Source of the DNA: Lampris incognitus
Taxonomy: Eukaryota; Chordata; Actinopteri; Lampriformes; Lampridae
Length of the DNA stretch: 64,000 bases
Reading direction: 5' to 3'
Assembly: GCF_029633865.1 (NCBI RefSeq)
Contig: NC_079213.1
Location: 89,577,131-89,641,130 of the forward strand
Of this stretch, positions 1-10,300 are shown piece by piece. A model generated the notes under the pieces. The model saw only the letters and a program-made list of their open reading frames with translations, did no database searches and had not been told where the DNA came from. The first letter of the stretch is position 1; the number at the start of each line of letters is the position of its first letter. The position numbers and the translations under genes are program-made.

Positions 1-1815
1 TTTATCGAACCACCCAGAGCTTGAACAAAAAACCAGTAAAAGCTATCAGAATGCTATTTTCATTATATTTGCCAAAGCATTTTTCTTAATACTCTTTGCA
101 TATTGCACTGAGGTTTAATATGTCCTGAATGTTTATTCGATTACTGAAAATTAGAAAAAAAACTGTATATACTGACTGATTGTTCGCCAAAGCAAAATGA
201 CAGCAGACCTATAAATACATAAAATCTGCAGCTGAACTTAAGAGATTTCTATACGCTTGTGTTTGTGACATTCTCAATATTTTATAATACCTCTTGTAAC
301 TGAAAATTTCATGTGAGCAATTTGGAATTTGAAAATATCGAAAACTCTATTTTTCTATGCAGCTCTTCATCAGAGAAAGTGAAGATAATGTAAAATTGCA
401 GAGAAGCATGCATTAAGATACATGTAGTTCATCTGGTTTTGAGATTTCATATGCAGACTACATTTAAAGTAACTTTTTCACATTTCAGACTTTTAATTAG
501 AACATTTTCTAATCTAGTAATCTATCCCTTGAACATCAGAAACATGCTGCATCTAATGAAAACAGGCAGTGATTCAACTTACTGATGACATACCTACATG
601 CATGGTAGTATGGCAATCAATGCTATGTAACTTTTTAATCATAAAAGAGCACCACAACCTTGTCTTTAAACACATTCTATCATTTATGCCAAGGAATATT
701 TTTTTCAAACAATAATTATTAGATGACAATCTTTTTATTTGAGAGAAATTAACAGAGTGTCATCTAATAATTGGTATTGTATATCATCCGTTCACTGTTA
801 CCTTTGATGATGGTCAGTAAGCGTGGAGTCACTCATAGATGTCCTAGGGTAGTGTGTTTGGAAATGGTGTCATCCGTTTATTGAATTTAGAGAGATGGAA
901 GGCATGTTGCAGCAGGCAGAAGGTATATTTATCTTATTGGCAGGCATCTAGGCTGTGCCTCAGGAATGCCCAGGATTGCCACACCTTACAGAGTGGGTGC
1001 AGTTGTCATCAATCTAAGATACAGAGGGGCCAATGTGTAAATGCAAGTTTTTTACCCTCCATGCATTTTGATTTCTGTCTCATATAATTGCTAATCCCAG
1101 CTTGTCTGCAGCTTGAGTGTTGTTGTTCTTCTTTTTTTTTTAAGATAATTGTTGAGGCATTATAATAGTGCTCTATCATGTACTACCAGGAGGCAGTAGT
1201 GTGGTGAGTCTAGAGAGTGCCCTTAAAGTCAGACCGAAATCAGTGATTGGATTTTATTTTCCATGTCTAAAAACCTGGAAGAAGCCATAAAATAAAAAAA
1301 TAAAAAACCAGCAACTTTTTTTTTTTGGGTAAATGACTTCTTATTTGTGTCAAGAACTGTACCGGTCTAAACCTCATTAATATTCATGAGCTGACCTTTG
1401 AGTGACAAGTCCAAGCAAGGGATTGTGGTAAGAGTGGGCAGGGTGTCATATTTTGAAAAGCTGACCTGTTTGTCTGTGTGTAAATGAGTGTGTCTGATCA
1501 CAACATGAGTATTGAGGCCGAACTAGGGGCACTCTTTTGAAAAGAAAAAAAAAGGGAAAAACTGAATTCTAACTTTAAAACTTTTAGTTTTATAGCAGAA
1601 AGAAGCAGCACAAAATGCATGATGCTGGGATTGGTTCCAGCATCCCTGCGACCCTGAGTAAGGATAAGCAGTTTGGATAATGGATGTTAGAAACTATTAG
1701 TGTTTCAAGTTTCCGTCCAACTTGAATCAGGTTAGGGCATGTTCAATCTGAAAATGGTGTGCACCATTTTGCTACGGTTTCTGGGTTGAACGACATGTTT
1801 CTGCGAAACCGTGTG
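1..1815. other. AT-rich DNA without a recognisable gene
   Basis: No reading frame here resembles a protein I know. The DNA is AT-rich with short A and T runs, including T-rich stretches near 1,130 and 1,318. A stretch near 1,375-1,410 contains TAATATTCATGAG followed by a TGACCTTTGA half-site-like word, but nothing shows that it is functional. The only recognisable repeat is the LINE/SINE tail fragment at 1,621-1,690. Confidence 0.6.
1621..1690 (+). repeat. 3' tail fragment of the tRNA-headed/L2-tail repeat
   Basis: The stretch reads like the last 70 bases of the repeat seen in full at 14,406-14,789: a GATGCTGGGAT...CCAGCATCCCTGCGACCCTGAG segment followed by GGATAAGCAGTTTGGATAATGG. Only the tail is present, as expected for a 5'-truncated retroposed copy. 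Related tails occur at 22,878, 33,795 and 42,690. Confidence 0.6.
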
Positions 1816-1862
1816 AAATGGTAGTTACCCTGGATATAACTGCAGTTCTGTGAGTAAGCGTG
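1816..1862. repeat. Outer arm of a DIRS-type inverted repeat
   Basis: This stretch (around TAGTTACCCTGGAT and AGTTCT) is the reverse complement, with a few mismatches, of 2,531-2,577. The two arms lie on either side of the SINE at 1,929-2,384. DIRS1-like elements end in inverted repeats rather than LTRs, and the pair lies at the 3' side of the minus-strand DIRS remnant. I read them as parts of its terminal or internal complementary region. They could also be an unrelated palindrome. Confidence 0.45.
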
Positions 1863-1928
1863 TAGCCCTCTAACGGGCTTTGCTTTGCTAATGGTTTACC
1901 CCATTAAGGCACCTGAGAAAGATCTTTG

Positions 1929-2384
1929 GGGTGTCCGGGTAGCTTAGTGGTCTATCCGTTGCCTACAAACACAGGGATTGCCGGTTCAAATCCCCGTGTT
2001 ACCTCTGCTTGGTCAGGCGTCTCTGCAGACACAGTTGGCTGTGTCTTTGGGTGAGAAACTGAATGTGTGTGTGTGTCCTGGTCGCTGCACTAGCGCCTCC
2101 TCTGGTTGGTCGGGGCGCTTGTTCGGGGGTGAGGGGGAACTGGGGGAAATAGCGTGATCCTCCCACATGCTATGTCCCCATGGTGAAACTCCTCACTGTC
2201 AGGTGAAAAGAAGTGGCTGGCGACTCCACATGTATTGGAGGACACGTGGTAGTCTGCAGCCCTCCCCAGATTGGCAGAGGGGGTGGAGCAGCAACAGGCA
2301 CAGCTCGGAAGTGTAAGGTAATTGGCCGGATACAATTGGGAGGGAAAAGGGGGGGAATCCAACCAAAAAAAAGAGAAAAAAAAC
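1929..2384 (+). mobile_element. tRNA-derived SINE with an 11-bp target duplication
   Basis: The 5' part is tRNA-like, with an A-box-like TAGCTTAGTGG and a B-box-like GGTTCAAATCC, both needed for RNA polymerase III transcription of tRNA-headed SINEs. A roughly 300-bp GC-rich body and an A-rich tail follow. AAAGATCTTTG occurs at 1,918-1,928 and again at 2,385-2,395, a perfect target-site duplication that fixes both ends. A minus-strand copy of the same family lies at 45,841-46,238, and the 3' end resembles that of the SINE at 27,240-27,602. The insertion separates the two arms of the DIRS inverted repeat, so it is younger than the DIRS element. Confidence 0.85.
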
Positions 2385-2530
2385 AAAGATCTTTGTACTC
2401 ACTGCCCAATCAGATGGTTGGAGTCACGTAGCGCCCAGCCCTTATAAAAGCCTGTGCATCTCCACTGCTCATATCCCTTTGAATCTCAGCAACAAATACC
2501 GGGGCCAGTTGGGCTTGTGGTTAGAGTGCT

Positions 2531-2577
2531 ACGCACGTTCTCATAGAACTGGGGTTACATCCAGGGTAACTACTATT
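2531..2577. repeat. Inner arm of the DIRS-type inverted repeat
   Basis: Reverse complement of 1,816-1,862 with a few mismatches. It lies just downstream of the recombinase remnant on the minus strand. The direct-orientation neighbours of both arms (CCCTCTAACGGGCTT at about 1,867 and CCCTCCAATGGGCTT at about 2,597) are also similar, so the two segments may be partial copies of one DIRS end. Confidence 0.45.
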
Positions 2578-2639
2578 TCTATGTCGTATGTGCTCCGCCC
2601 TCCAATGGGCTTAGCTATTGGTTAGGGATGAGTGTACCC

Positions 2640-3500
2640 CAAGCTGGGCTTGAGTAATACTAGTCCAACACCAGCCAAAACAGAAACCTACACAGCAGCA
2701 GCAGCTCAATGGTTGAGCACTGCCCCCCCACACACACACACATGCACACACACACAAACACACAACAACCTGCCAAGGACTGGGCACAACCGATGTCTTA
2801 GTCAGTTGAAGACAAGCCATCTCCCCGAGATATGATTGCACAAAGGTCGGAGTAGAGGACCAAGAAGCTGCCAAGCAGATGTCCTCCACTGACACTCCCC
2901 TGAAAGGTGTCTGTGAATGTTCTCATTCATCCAGGTCATGGTTATCCAAAGGAGTTGAATCAAGTGCAACTGGACTTGGTAAAGGATGCAATGCCCGTAG
3001 TAGAGTGTGCCCTGAGGTCCGCTGGGGTGGGTTAGCCCATTGCATCAGTACTCTTGTGGATTGCATCACAAATCCAGTGAGTGAGCCGCTACACAGACAG
3101 AGGGCCCCCACCTAGCCTGACTGCCATGGCAGATGAACAGCTGGTCTGAATTCCTGATAGTCACAGAGCACACCACATAACAGCAAAGCACCCGCACTGG
3201 ACACAGGGTGTGGAGGCGCTCCTCTTCCCTGTCAGCATGAGGGGGAGGAAAGTACACTCTCACATAGCTGACCCTTGGCCTGTACGAGGAAGGGATAACA
3301 TTCGGTCGGAAGGACAAGTTGAGGCGCAGTTCCACCGACCCCTTTTCATCATTGACAGACATGCAGGAGGGATGTACCGACACGGCATAGAATTCTCCCA
3401 CTCTCTTGGCCAATAAGAGCCAAGAGAGGCAGCGTCTGGATAGACCAAAGCTCGAAGTCCTTCTGACCCAGCAGCTAAAAAGGCAGACCAGCCAAACCAC
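2640..3500 (-). pseudogene. DIRS tyrosine recombinase remnant
   Basis: Minus-strand reading gives pieces typical of the DIRS tyrosine recombinase: LLLAKRVGEFYAVSVHPSC, a long middle segment with FRPNVIPSSY and LHTLCPVRVL, RNSDQLFICHG, then a C-terminal SVEDICLAASWSS with FVQSY, which would supply the catalytic tyrosine. The conserved HxxR box reads AHSTTG, so the arginine has been replaced by threonine. Stops and frame changes occur throughout. Between the HxxR box and SVEDI lies a foreign 74-bp Penelope end fragment. The protein would cut and join DNA at the element's circular junction. This copy cannot make an active enzyme. Confidence 0.8.
2909..2982 (-). mobile_element. Truncated Penelope-like 3' end inserted in the DIRS recombinase
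   Basis: These 74 bases match the first part of the terminal repeat at 47,020 and at 36,261 (TCTGTGAATGTTCTC ... ACTTGGTA). The coding flanks of the DIRS recombinase resume on both sides: GIASFT upstream and TFQGSVSVEDI downstream. Short AAAGG-like words at both borders may be a small target duplication. The core of the hammerhead-like motif is not included. Confidence 0.7.
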
Positions 3501-3773
3501 TTAGAACATCTGCAGGTCCCACTGAGGAACAAGGTGTTGAATAAGGCGCTTCAGCCTGCAGACCCCCACCAGGAAGTGCTTAAGCAAGGGGTGGCTACTG
3601 ACATTTAAGTGTCCAAAACAATTGTGGCCCACCATAATCACTTCTGCAAATACTCTCAAGGTGGAAACAGCGTGGCCGCTCTCAAACAGTTTCTATAGGA
3701 ACTGCAAAACATGCTCCAGAGGAAAGGAGAATGGATTGGAGTTCCTGGTGTCTTACTAGTCTGCAAAAACCCA

Positions 3774-4990
3774 TCAGCATAAACATAAGCTTTGGTGGTG
3801 GAAGGAGCACGCACACTCTGGGAGGTCCACGTCACGCAGTCTCATCCTCTCAGCCTGCAAACCATGAAGTGCCACCCCAGAACGGGAAGGGAGACGATTG
3901 CATCTTCCGCCTGCTGCAGGGCTGTGGGCAGGTCCAGGACTTGCCATGGTTCCACCACCGTCAGCTGAGCTAGGTCCGGGAATGACCTGGCTCTTGGATT
4001 CTCTGATGACTATCACTGATAGGTGCAGGATGCGAACTCTGTGAAGCAGCTGCATAATCAGCCGCAGGGGCAGAAAGTGTACAGGCTGGGAGGTCACATT
4101 GGTCAGGCTAACGTGTCCACCCCCAATGGGGGGGGGGGCATCGGTTGCCCTTGCCATTCTCTTTGCTCACAAAAAGGTTGGCCACCAGTCGCCTGAAGTG
4201 TTGCCAGATCTGTTCGGCTATGTCTGGGGAGATGCTCCATTCTCCCTGGAGCGGGCCCCCTCTGGACATGCGTTCTGCCCCTATAAAGAGAAGCCCTGGA
4301 ACACAGATGGCGATCTGCATAAGTCAGGATAGACTTCGTCAACCTGTACAGGGCTGAGGATTTGACCCCCGCCTGCTCAGGTTAGTCCCCACAGTGCTGT
4401 TGTCTGAACTTACCATGACATGCTTCCCTCTCAGACAAGGAGTGAAGTGGTGAAGCACCTCTGAACTGCCGTGAGCTCCAGAGGGTTTATGTGGTGAGGG
4501 GCACCCAGCCATGTTCCCCCAATGTTGGCCTGGCTGAGGGTCCCCCCCACCCCACAGCCGGCCAGGGATGCATCTGTGAAGACCTGGATGTAGTGAGGGA
4601 CGTACCCCAGCCAACCCCTTTGTGGAGACGACCGGGTGAGTCCCAAAATATCATATCTCTCCGCGGCAGTGCGGGAATGTGAAGCTTGCGTTATGTGTCA
4701 GATTGGGTCCAGCTGGAGCTGTGTGAACCAATGTTCGCAGGCTCCTCATGTGTAGCAGCCTCAGGCACACCACCAGGTGTGCTGCTGACATCAGCTCGAG
4801 CAGTGACCTAACACTCATTGCCAGCACTAAGATCGAGGCTCTCCCGTGTCGAGTCAACCGCAAAAACACGCTCCTCTGACAGGCAAGCTGTCGTAGCATG
4901 GGAGTCCAGTAACAGACTGAGGTAAGGCATCTGTTAGCTCGGCTGAAGGGCATTCTAGGCGGTGTTGACAGTGAAGCCCAACCACTTGAC
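3774..4990 (-). pseudogene. DIRS RNase H and connecting-region remnant
   Basis: On the minus strand 4,431-4,646 reads VFTDASLAGCGVGG and HHINPLELTAVQ, which fit the DIRS RNase H pattern VFTDAS...GWG and HINxLELxAV. Around 4,108-4,320 the reading GEWSISPDIAEQIWQHF with LFVSKENGKG fits the segment after RNase H in these elements. 3,774-4,100 has a less certain continuation. Several frames must be combined, so it is a pseudogene. Confidence 0.65.
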
Positions 4991-5640
4991 ATGTATTGTG
5001 ACCAAGGCTGTGTGGACTTCCGCTTCCTGCCAAGACATGGCGAGGATTAACCAGTCATCAATGTAGGTTAAGATTCTCACCCCTTTCACCCTGAGCAGTT
5101 CAGTGCCCTCTCCACACATTTTGAGAACATGCACAGAGCCAGAGAATATCTGAATGGGAGACAGGAGTATTGATAGATCTGTTCCCCACCGCAAAGCACA
5201 GGAACTTCCTGTGATGCAGTAGTATGGAGACATGAACATATGTGTCAGTCAGATCCATGGATGTCATCCAGTTGTCTAGCTGGGTATGTTCCAAAAGCAG
5301 CTTGACCGTCAGCCTATGAAATGGTCTCTGAGAAATGTAGCTGTTCAAGATGCACAGGTCCAGAATTGGTCTTGTGCCCCTTGACTTTTTGGGAACCAGG
5401 AAATAAGGAGAAAAGAAGCACATCCGCGCTTCCAACTGGGGAATTGACATTATGGCTCCCTTGCGAAGGAGTGCGGTTATTTCCTCCTCCAATGCCACCC
5501 TCTCAGTGGGAGTGGAGAGAGAGAGATCTCAAGGATGCTGCTGAAAGAAGGAAGTGGCTGGCAGAACTGTAGTGGATAGCCCTTCCTCATGTTCTTTCAA
5601 GCCAGGTGGGGAGAAGGCTGCACAACCGTACCCATGCCGA
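4955..5640 (-). pseudogene. DIRS reverse transcriptase remnant
   Basis: The minus strand reads IRHGYGCAAFSPPG near 5,620, then EEEITALLRKGAIMSIPQ, FFSPYFLVPKKSRGTRPILDL and TSMDLTDTYVHVSI (5,250-5,490), and finally ILTYIDDWLILA at about 5,050. This is the DIRS-type RT signature: the PILDL block, the first catalytic aspartate in SMDLTDTY, and a YIDDW box in place of the YxDD seen in most LTR elements. The parts lie in different frames, with a break near 5,200-5,240. The enzyme would copy element RNA into DNA. The copy is dead. Confidence 0.8.
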
Positions 5641-6333
5641 ATCTGTGAGTGGCAGCGCAAGAGCCTGCCTGCTCCGTCCATCCCGTCGCAGGAGGGAAAA
5701 CACGGGGGACCCTGGCTGAAAGGGCTGGCAAGTGGCCAATGCTGATAATGACTCATCTGCTTCTCTCACTTCATCCTCCAGTTAGCTGGTCACAGAGGAT
5801 GACAGAGAGAGGTCAGCGCCGGGGCCAGGGGAAGAAACAAAGTGAAAGCCAAATTTCTTCTTATTGTCACTTTACTCAGAGAAAGAAGGAGAAACACTCA
5901 CCTTAGCAGGCAACGGGCCATTGGGAAGCTGCCCGGCAGCCATCTTAATTTGGTCACCATCTTTGTCTTGGTTGCCATTTATGTCCGCAAGGGTAGAAGG
6001 AATTACCTGTGCATGGCTCTCATGACCGACATCACTGGTAAAAATAGAAGTGTTGGAACAGAAATGGCAGTAGCCTTCAGTAGGAAGGCTAATGAAGAGT
6101 TGCTCATGGTGGGAAACCCATTGGCACTCCTCACATGTGTACTCCTGGCTCGGGATGTGTGCATTGAGGAATGGTAGTGACAGCTAAACCAAAGTTAAAT
6201 GAAAGCCTATTAGCCTTAGAAGAAGCTAGCAGGGTAGTGTAACTTCATTAGCTCTCCCAGATGCTAATGGAGGCAGCCTGCTGCGGGTAGCTGCATTAGC
6301 CTTGCTAGCCATCGATGAGGCTAGCAGGCCGTT

Positions 6334-6775
6334 GTTAGCCACATTAGCGCCTCTAATACCTAATGGCACTGACAGTTAGCCATGGGCTTCTTATGAAAGA
6401 GGAGAGGAGGCCGGGGAAGGTGATTAAGGGGCAACGTGCATGACCTGCCACTTAATCGCCTCACCTGGGGATGAAGGGGAGGCATATCTCCTCCAGCACA
6501 GGTTGGGTGCCTCTCAAGGTGAACAGGGCTAGCATCTGAGACAAGCAAGATCCGGTTAGCCACATTAGCATCTCTGGTAGCTAATGGTGCCAGCTGGTTG
6601 AAATTAGCTGCATTAGCCTCTCATGAATGGGGAAAAGAGGTTGGTGAAGAGTGGTCATGATGTACCGCCTGCCCCTTATTCACCTCACCTGGGTAGGAAG
6701 GGGAGACATCCCCTCTGGCCCAGATCATGCACCTCTGAAGAGTATAACGCTAACATCTGAAACAACATGAGTACC
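6334..6775. repeat. Two diverged direct repeats of about 221 bp
   Basis: GTTAGCCACATTAGC begins at 6,334 and again at 6,555. The following about 200 bases correspond step by step, for example TTAATCGCCTCACCTGGG against TTATTCACCTCACCTGGG and AGCATCTGAGACAA against AACATCTGAAACAA. The pair lies in the 5' part of the DIRS remnant and may be an internal tandem duplication of that element. Confidence 0.6.
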
Positions 6776-7370
6776 AGATTGTGCAGTGCGTGGGATGCCT
6801 TTTTTTGGGGTTGTAAAGGGTGGGACAACGCCCTTTATAATGGCATGAGTGGTGCCATCTTGGGACACACAACACGTGTTCAAGGCCTAACATGAGACTG
6901 AGCACAGAGGCGACGATGAAGTCATTCAGGGGAGCAGAGGAGGGTGGAGCTGGCTGAAGCGGCATTCCCATCCTCTCGGCAGCTGAGGTCAACAAGCTGG
7001 GCAGGTCATCGAGCTGATAAAAATGTGTCAGCAGCAGCTCCTTGTCAAGGAAAAAGGCATTTGGGTCCTCCCTCTTGTAGACACGGCAGTCATCCTCCTT
7101 ATCGTACTTGTCCCAGGGTTAGGAGAAGGCTGGTCTGGCCAATGTGGGAGAACTCTGCAAGCCTCTGCTGGCTCTCGCATTCCCTCAGGGGGGAGAGTAA
7201 GGCAGGCAGGGCAGTTCTCAAACACTTCCTGGTGCCACTAACCAAGGCAAACAAAGCAGGACTGTTGTTCATCCAGGGGTGACAATCGTAGTGGCACAAG
7301 TGGAGGTCTTGACGGAAGAAGTTGTCGTAATAATGCTGTGACACCAGAGGAGGAAGCAAGAAACTCACAG
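6750..7370 (-). pseudogene. Possible DIRS gag remnant
   Basis: The minus strand at 6,995-6,900 reads LTSAAERMGMPLQPAPP, like the proline-rich AAERLGLPLPAP stretch of fish DIRS Gag proteins as I recall them. At 7,100-7,225 one frame reads CPACLTLPPEG and C-rich words that could be a decayed zinc-binding segment. Position upstream of the RT supports gag. No frame is open over the whole region, and the call rests on short matches. Confidence 0.35.
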
Positions 7371-7379
7371 AAAAGATCT

Positions 7380-10300
7380 GTAACTCAGGTGGCTAAGTGA
7401 AAATTAGAGTCCTTTACAAGTGCGTCCACTGGAGCTTGGTGTACGCAACAATTGAATACTTTAGAAGACATGTTTGTCATAAGTATTTTATAGTATTACA
7501 CACTTATTTAAAGCGACTTCATCAGGCTCTGAAATTTCTTTGAAAAGAATGCATAGAATTTCCTTCTCAGCTGCCATAGTTGCAACCCTTGCATAACTCA
7601 ACAGGGTGTTCAACGCATCACCATTTCCTTTTAAACAGACATTTTTCTATGGTTTTCTGGGGCTGAACATGCCCCAGGATTAAATCCGTATCAGAAACTC
7701 ATCTGAAGTGTCCTTGAGCCAGACTGAATCTCTGCCATCTCTGACTGCCATGTGAAGGGCGGCAAGCAATAAAAGAGAGTATACCTACCAGTGTATGATA
7801 GTACAAGTACATTTCATGCACATTAGTCCTCTGAGCCATGGCATACTCAGAATCCTGTGACAACATTGCCAGGCAAGTTGGATAAAAAGATTAACCACTG
7901 CTCATCATCCTCACCTCATAATGCAAAAAAAAAGAAAAAAAACATTTGCACTCTCTTACAGCATTCTTTCAAAATGTGTTAGTAAAGCTTAAGATCTCCC
8001 ACCCTATCAATTGTTCGATTGTTAAATGTTTGCCTCTGGTTACACACCTGAGAGCATGTGAGTGTTGCTTTGTGTACTTGTTGAGTGATTTGTCGACTCT
8101 AACAACTCCCATACACGCTTACTGAGGCTGTGGCAATACTTCAGGGAGTCTTTCCTAAAATTAAGGAATTCAGGTATCAGAATTTTGGAAATTTCAAACG
8201 TAATCCTGGGCTTTCTGTCATTATGGAATATAAACAATGAAATGTGGTCAATCCCATCATAACCATCCTTTTCCTGTGAAAGTGGAAAATCATGTAATCA
8301 TCAGAATGCAGGAATTTCTTCACTTTATTTTGCAATATTTAATTGCATAAGCACAACCAAGTAGGTGTACATTCTGTTTCATGAAATGGATTAGTTTAGA
8401 GTTCAGTATGAGTTTTGGGTCTTGCGGTGGAGTGGCATGTTAACAGCATATTTCAACATCCAAAGTTCTCACATATATCCTCAATGACTTCCACTGTTCA
8501 CTCATTAATGCATTATAAGAGGAGGCCAACTTCTGAAAGTCTTTTGACTGGCACGTAAGTAAGCTGGAGTATTTTCCTTTTCTTTTTAAACTGCGGAGTG
8601 ATTCTGGTCATTGGACAGACTCTTAATTGTGAGTGCTTTTCCCTCTCTCATTGGTTTATGAAACATGGGGAGCACTGGGGTGCATATTTCACACCAAAAG
8701 GCATTACAGCAGTGAATGCTAATTTCCTTGGCACCCTGAACCCCCAGGGCTGTGAGGAAAACTAGAAGTTGAGCATCATCCAGTATGTCTTTGACTCAAA
8801 GTGTATAGCCCGACCCACACACAAAGCTTTTATGAATACATGTATAGTAATTTTTGGAACCTGAGACAAGGTTTAGGTATTCAGTGCTAAGAATATACCC
8901 CTCTCAGTGTTTTAGAGCAAATATTTTTGGCATGTCATAAATTGTCCAATATTTTCTATATTCCTTCCTATTCCATATGCTTATCTGTATAAGTATAACA
9001 TTAGAAAGCGGAGTGATTTTATGAAGCCTGACAATGGCCTGGGTATGACTTGCACCAAAAAGCTTTGACAATAACAAGAATGGAAACATAAACTGGTCTT
9101 CTTGCATAGCCTATCAACACCCCCCACAGGCTGTATCGGAACAGAGAAACTGCAGGCAGCAAGAAGTTCACCGGCGACTGGAAATTTACTCCAAAGAGTG
9201 AATAGCTTTTCGAAGCAATCACAGAGAGAATTCATACCACTGTATATACCACAGAAACAAGCACTGTTAGTGCTTTCTTCAAAAGTAAAAAATGAAAAGT
9301 AAAAAAAAAATGCAGTGAATAATCTACCATTCAACATCACATCACAGTTCAAAAAATGACAATTTGAGTATTATAACAAAGGTCTGGCTGTTTGATTCTT
9401 TGTGTGTGTGTGTGTGTGTGTGTGGGGGGGGGGGTGTGTGTGTGTGTGTGGGTGTGGGCGGGCTGGCCATGCATCTGCGTGTGCCTGTGGTCCATTCAAG
9501 GTTGAGGTTTGCAGGTCTGTTTTACAAATCAGTATTGTGGCAGTAATAGTTAGAATTGCTAAACGGAAATGATCCAGTTCTTAAATAGAATGCTGCCTAT
9601 TTTTTTCCCCCTGCCTTGCAATCTAATGAGTCTAATGAAGATGATCAAAATAAATGAATTCTGATGACCGGAATGAGGACAAGCTTATGAAGCACAAGTC
9701 TGCTCCGGGACTAGACTTGCCTCTGACTCAGTTAGCTCTTCTGATTGGTACATTTTGGAAAAAACAGAGCTCATAGCTCTTTATTGCAATTCAGTTTAAC
9801 AGAATATTGCTCAAACTTCAGTCCGCGGTGTTAGCCTATTTCAATATGCCACACCCAACAACACTTAACTCGGGCCTTCTTTCAGACCTCACCCCTCAGT
9901 GATTAATCAACAGGCCAGAAAGAGGTTGTCTTTATGAATAAGATGCTGTAGACAATGACACATCAAGGCCATATACCGGAAGCCCTTTAATGGGTGTGGA
10001 GCACTTTAAGGAAGAGGGGCTTCCTGCCTCATTATCATCTGCACAGAACAGACACTTGAGGTCACAGGAGGCTTCCTGTTCATGCAGAGCTTACATGGGG
10101 GGGACTGTGTGTCCTGCACTGTCCACTTACTTGCCTTGAGGTCCTATTTTCCTTGTGCCAAGCATTGCTATGTATTGTGATGCAAGACAGAAACAACAAC
10201 TGAACTGCCGATTTTTCTTGGATAACAAATGTAGCTTATACTGTACCACACCTGTAGTAGACCCAGTGTAACAGAAAGGATAATTGTGCAACTGAAAAAC

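Larger units (their letters stand above)
2531..7370 (-). mobile_element. Degraded DIRS1-like retrotransposon
   Basis: Reading the minus strand from high to low coordinates gives gag-like remnants, a DIRS-type reverse transcriptase, RNase H, and a tyrosine recombinase, the order known for DIRS1-like elements. These use a tyrosine recombinase in place of a DDE integrase and make no target duplication. All frames are broken by stops and shifts, so no intact protein remains. The low-coordinate end is suggested by inverted repeats at 1,816-1,862 and 2,531-2,577 and by a TATAAAAG-containing segment near 2,440. The high-coordinate end is not defined; 7,370 is where the last gag-like reading fades. 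A Penelope end fragment sits inside the recombinase at about 2,909-2,982. Confidence 0.75.

Noticed and set aside
1375..1410. Octamer-like and nuclear-receptor-like words as an enhancer
   Set aside because: Such short words are expected by chance in AT-rich DNA and nothing else supports a regulatory role.
1931..2003. Apparent tRNA gene
   Set aside because: A- and B-box words are present but a paired acceptor stem is lacking and the sequence runs into a SINE body with a target duplication. The tRNA-like heads at 14,406, 19,357, 27,602 and 43,122 were rejected as tRNA genes for the same reason.
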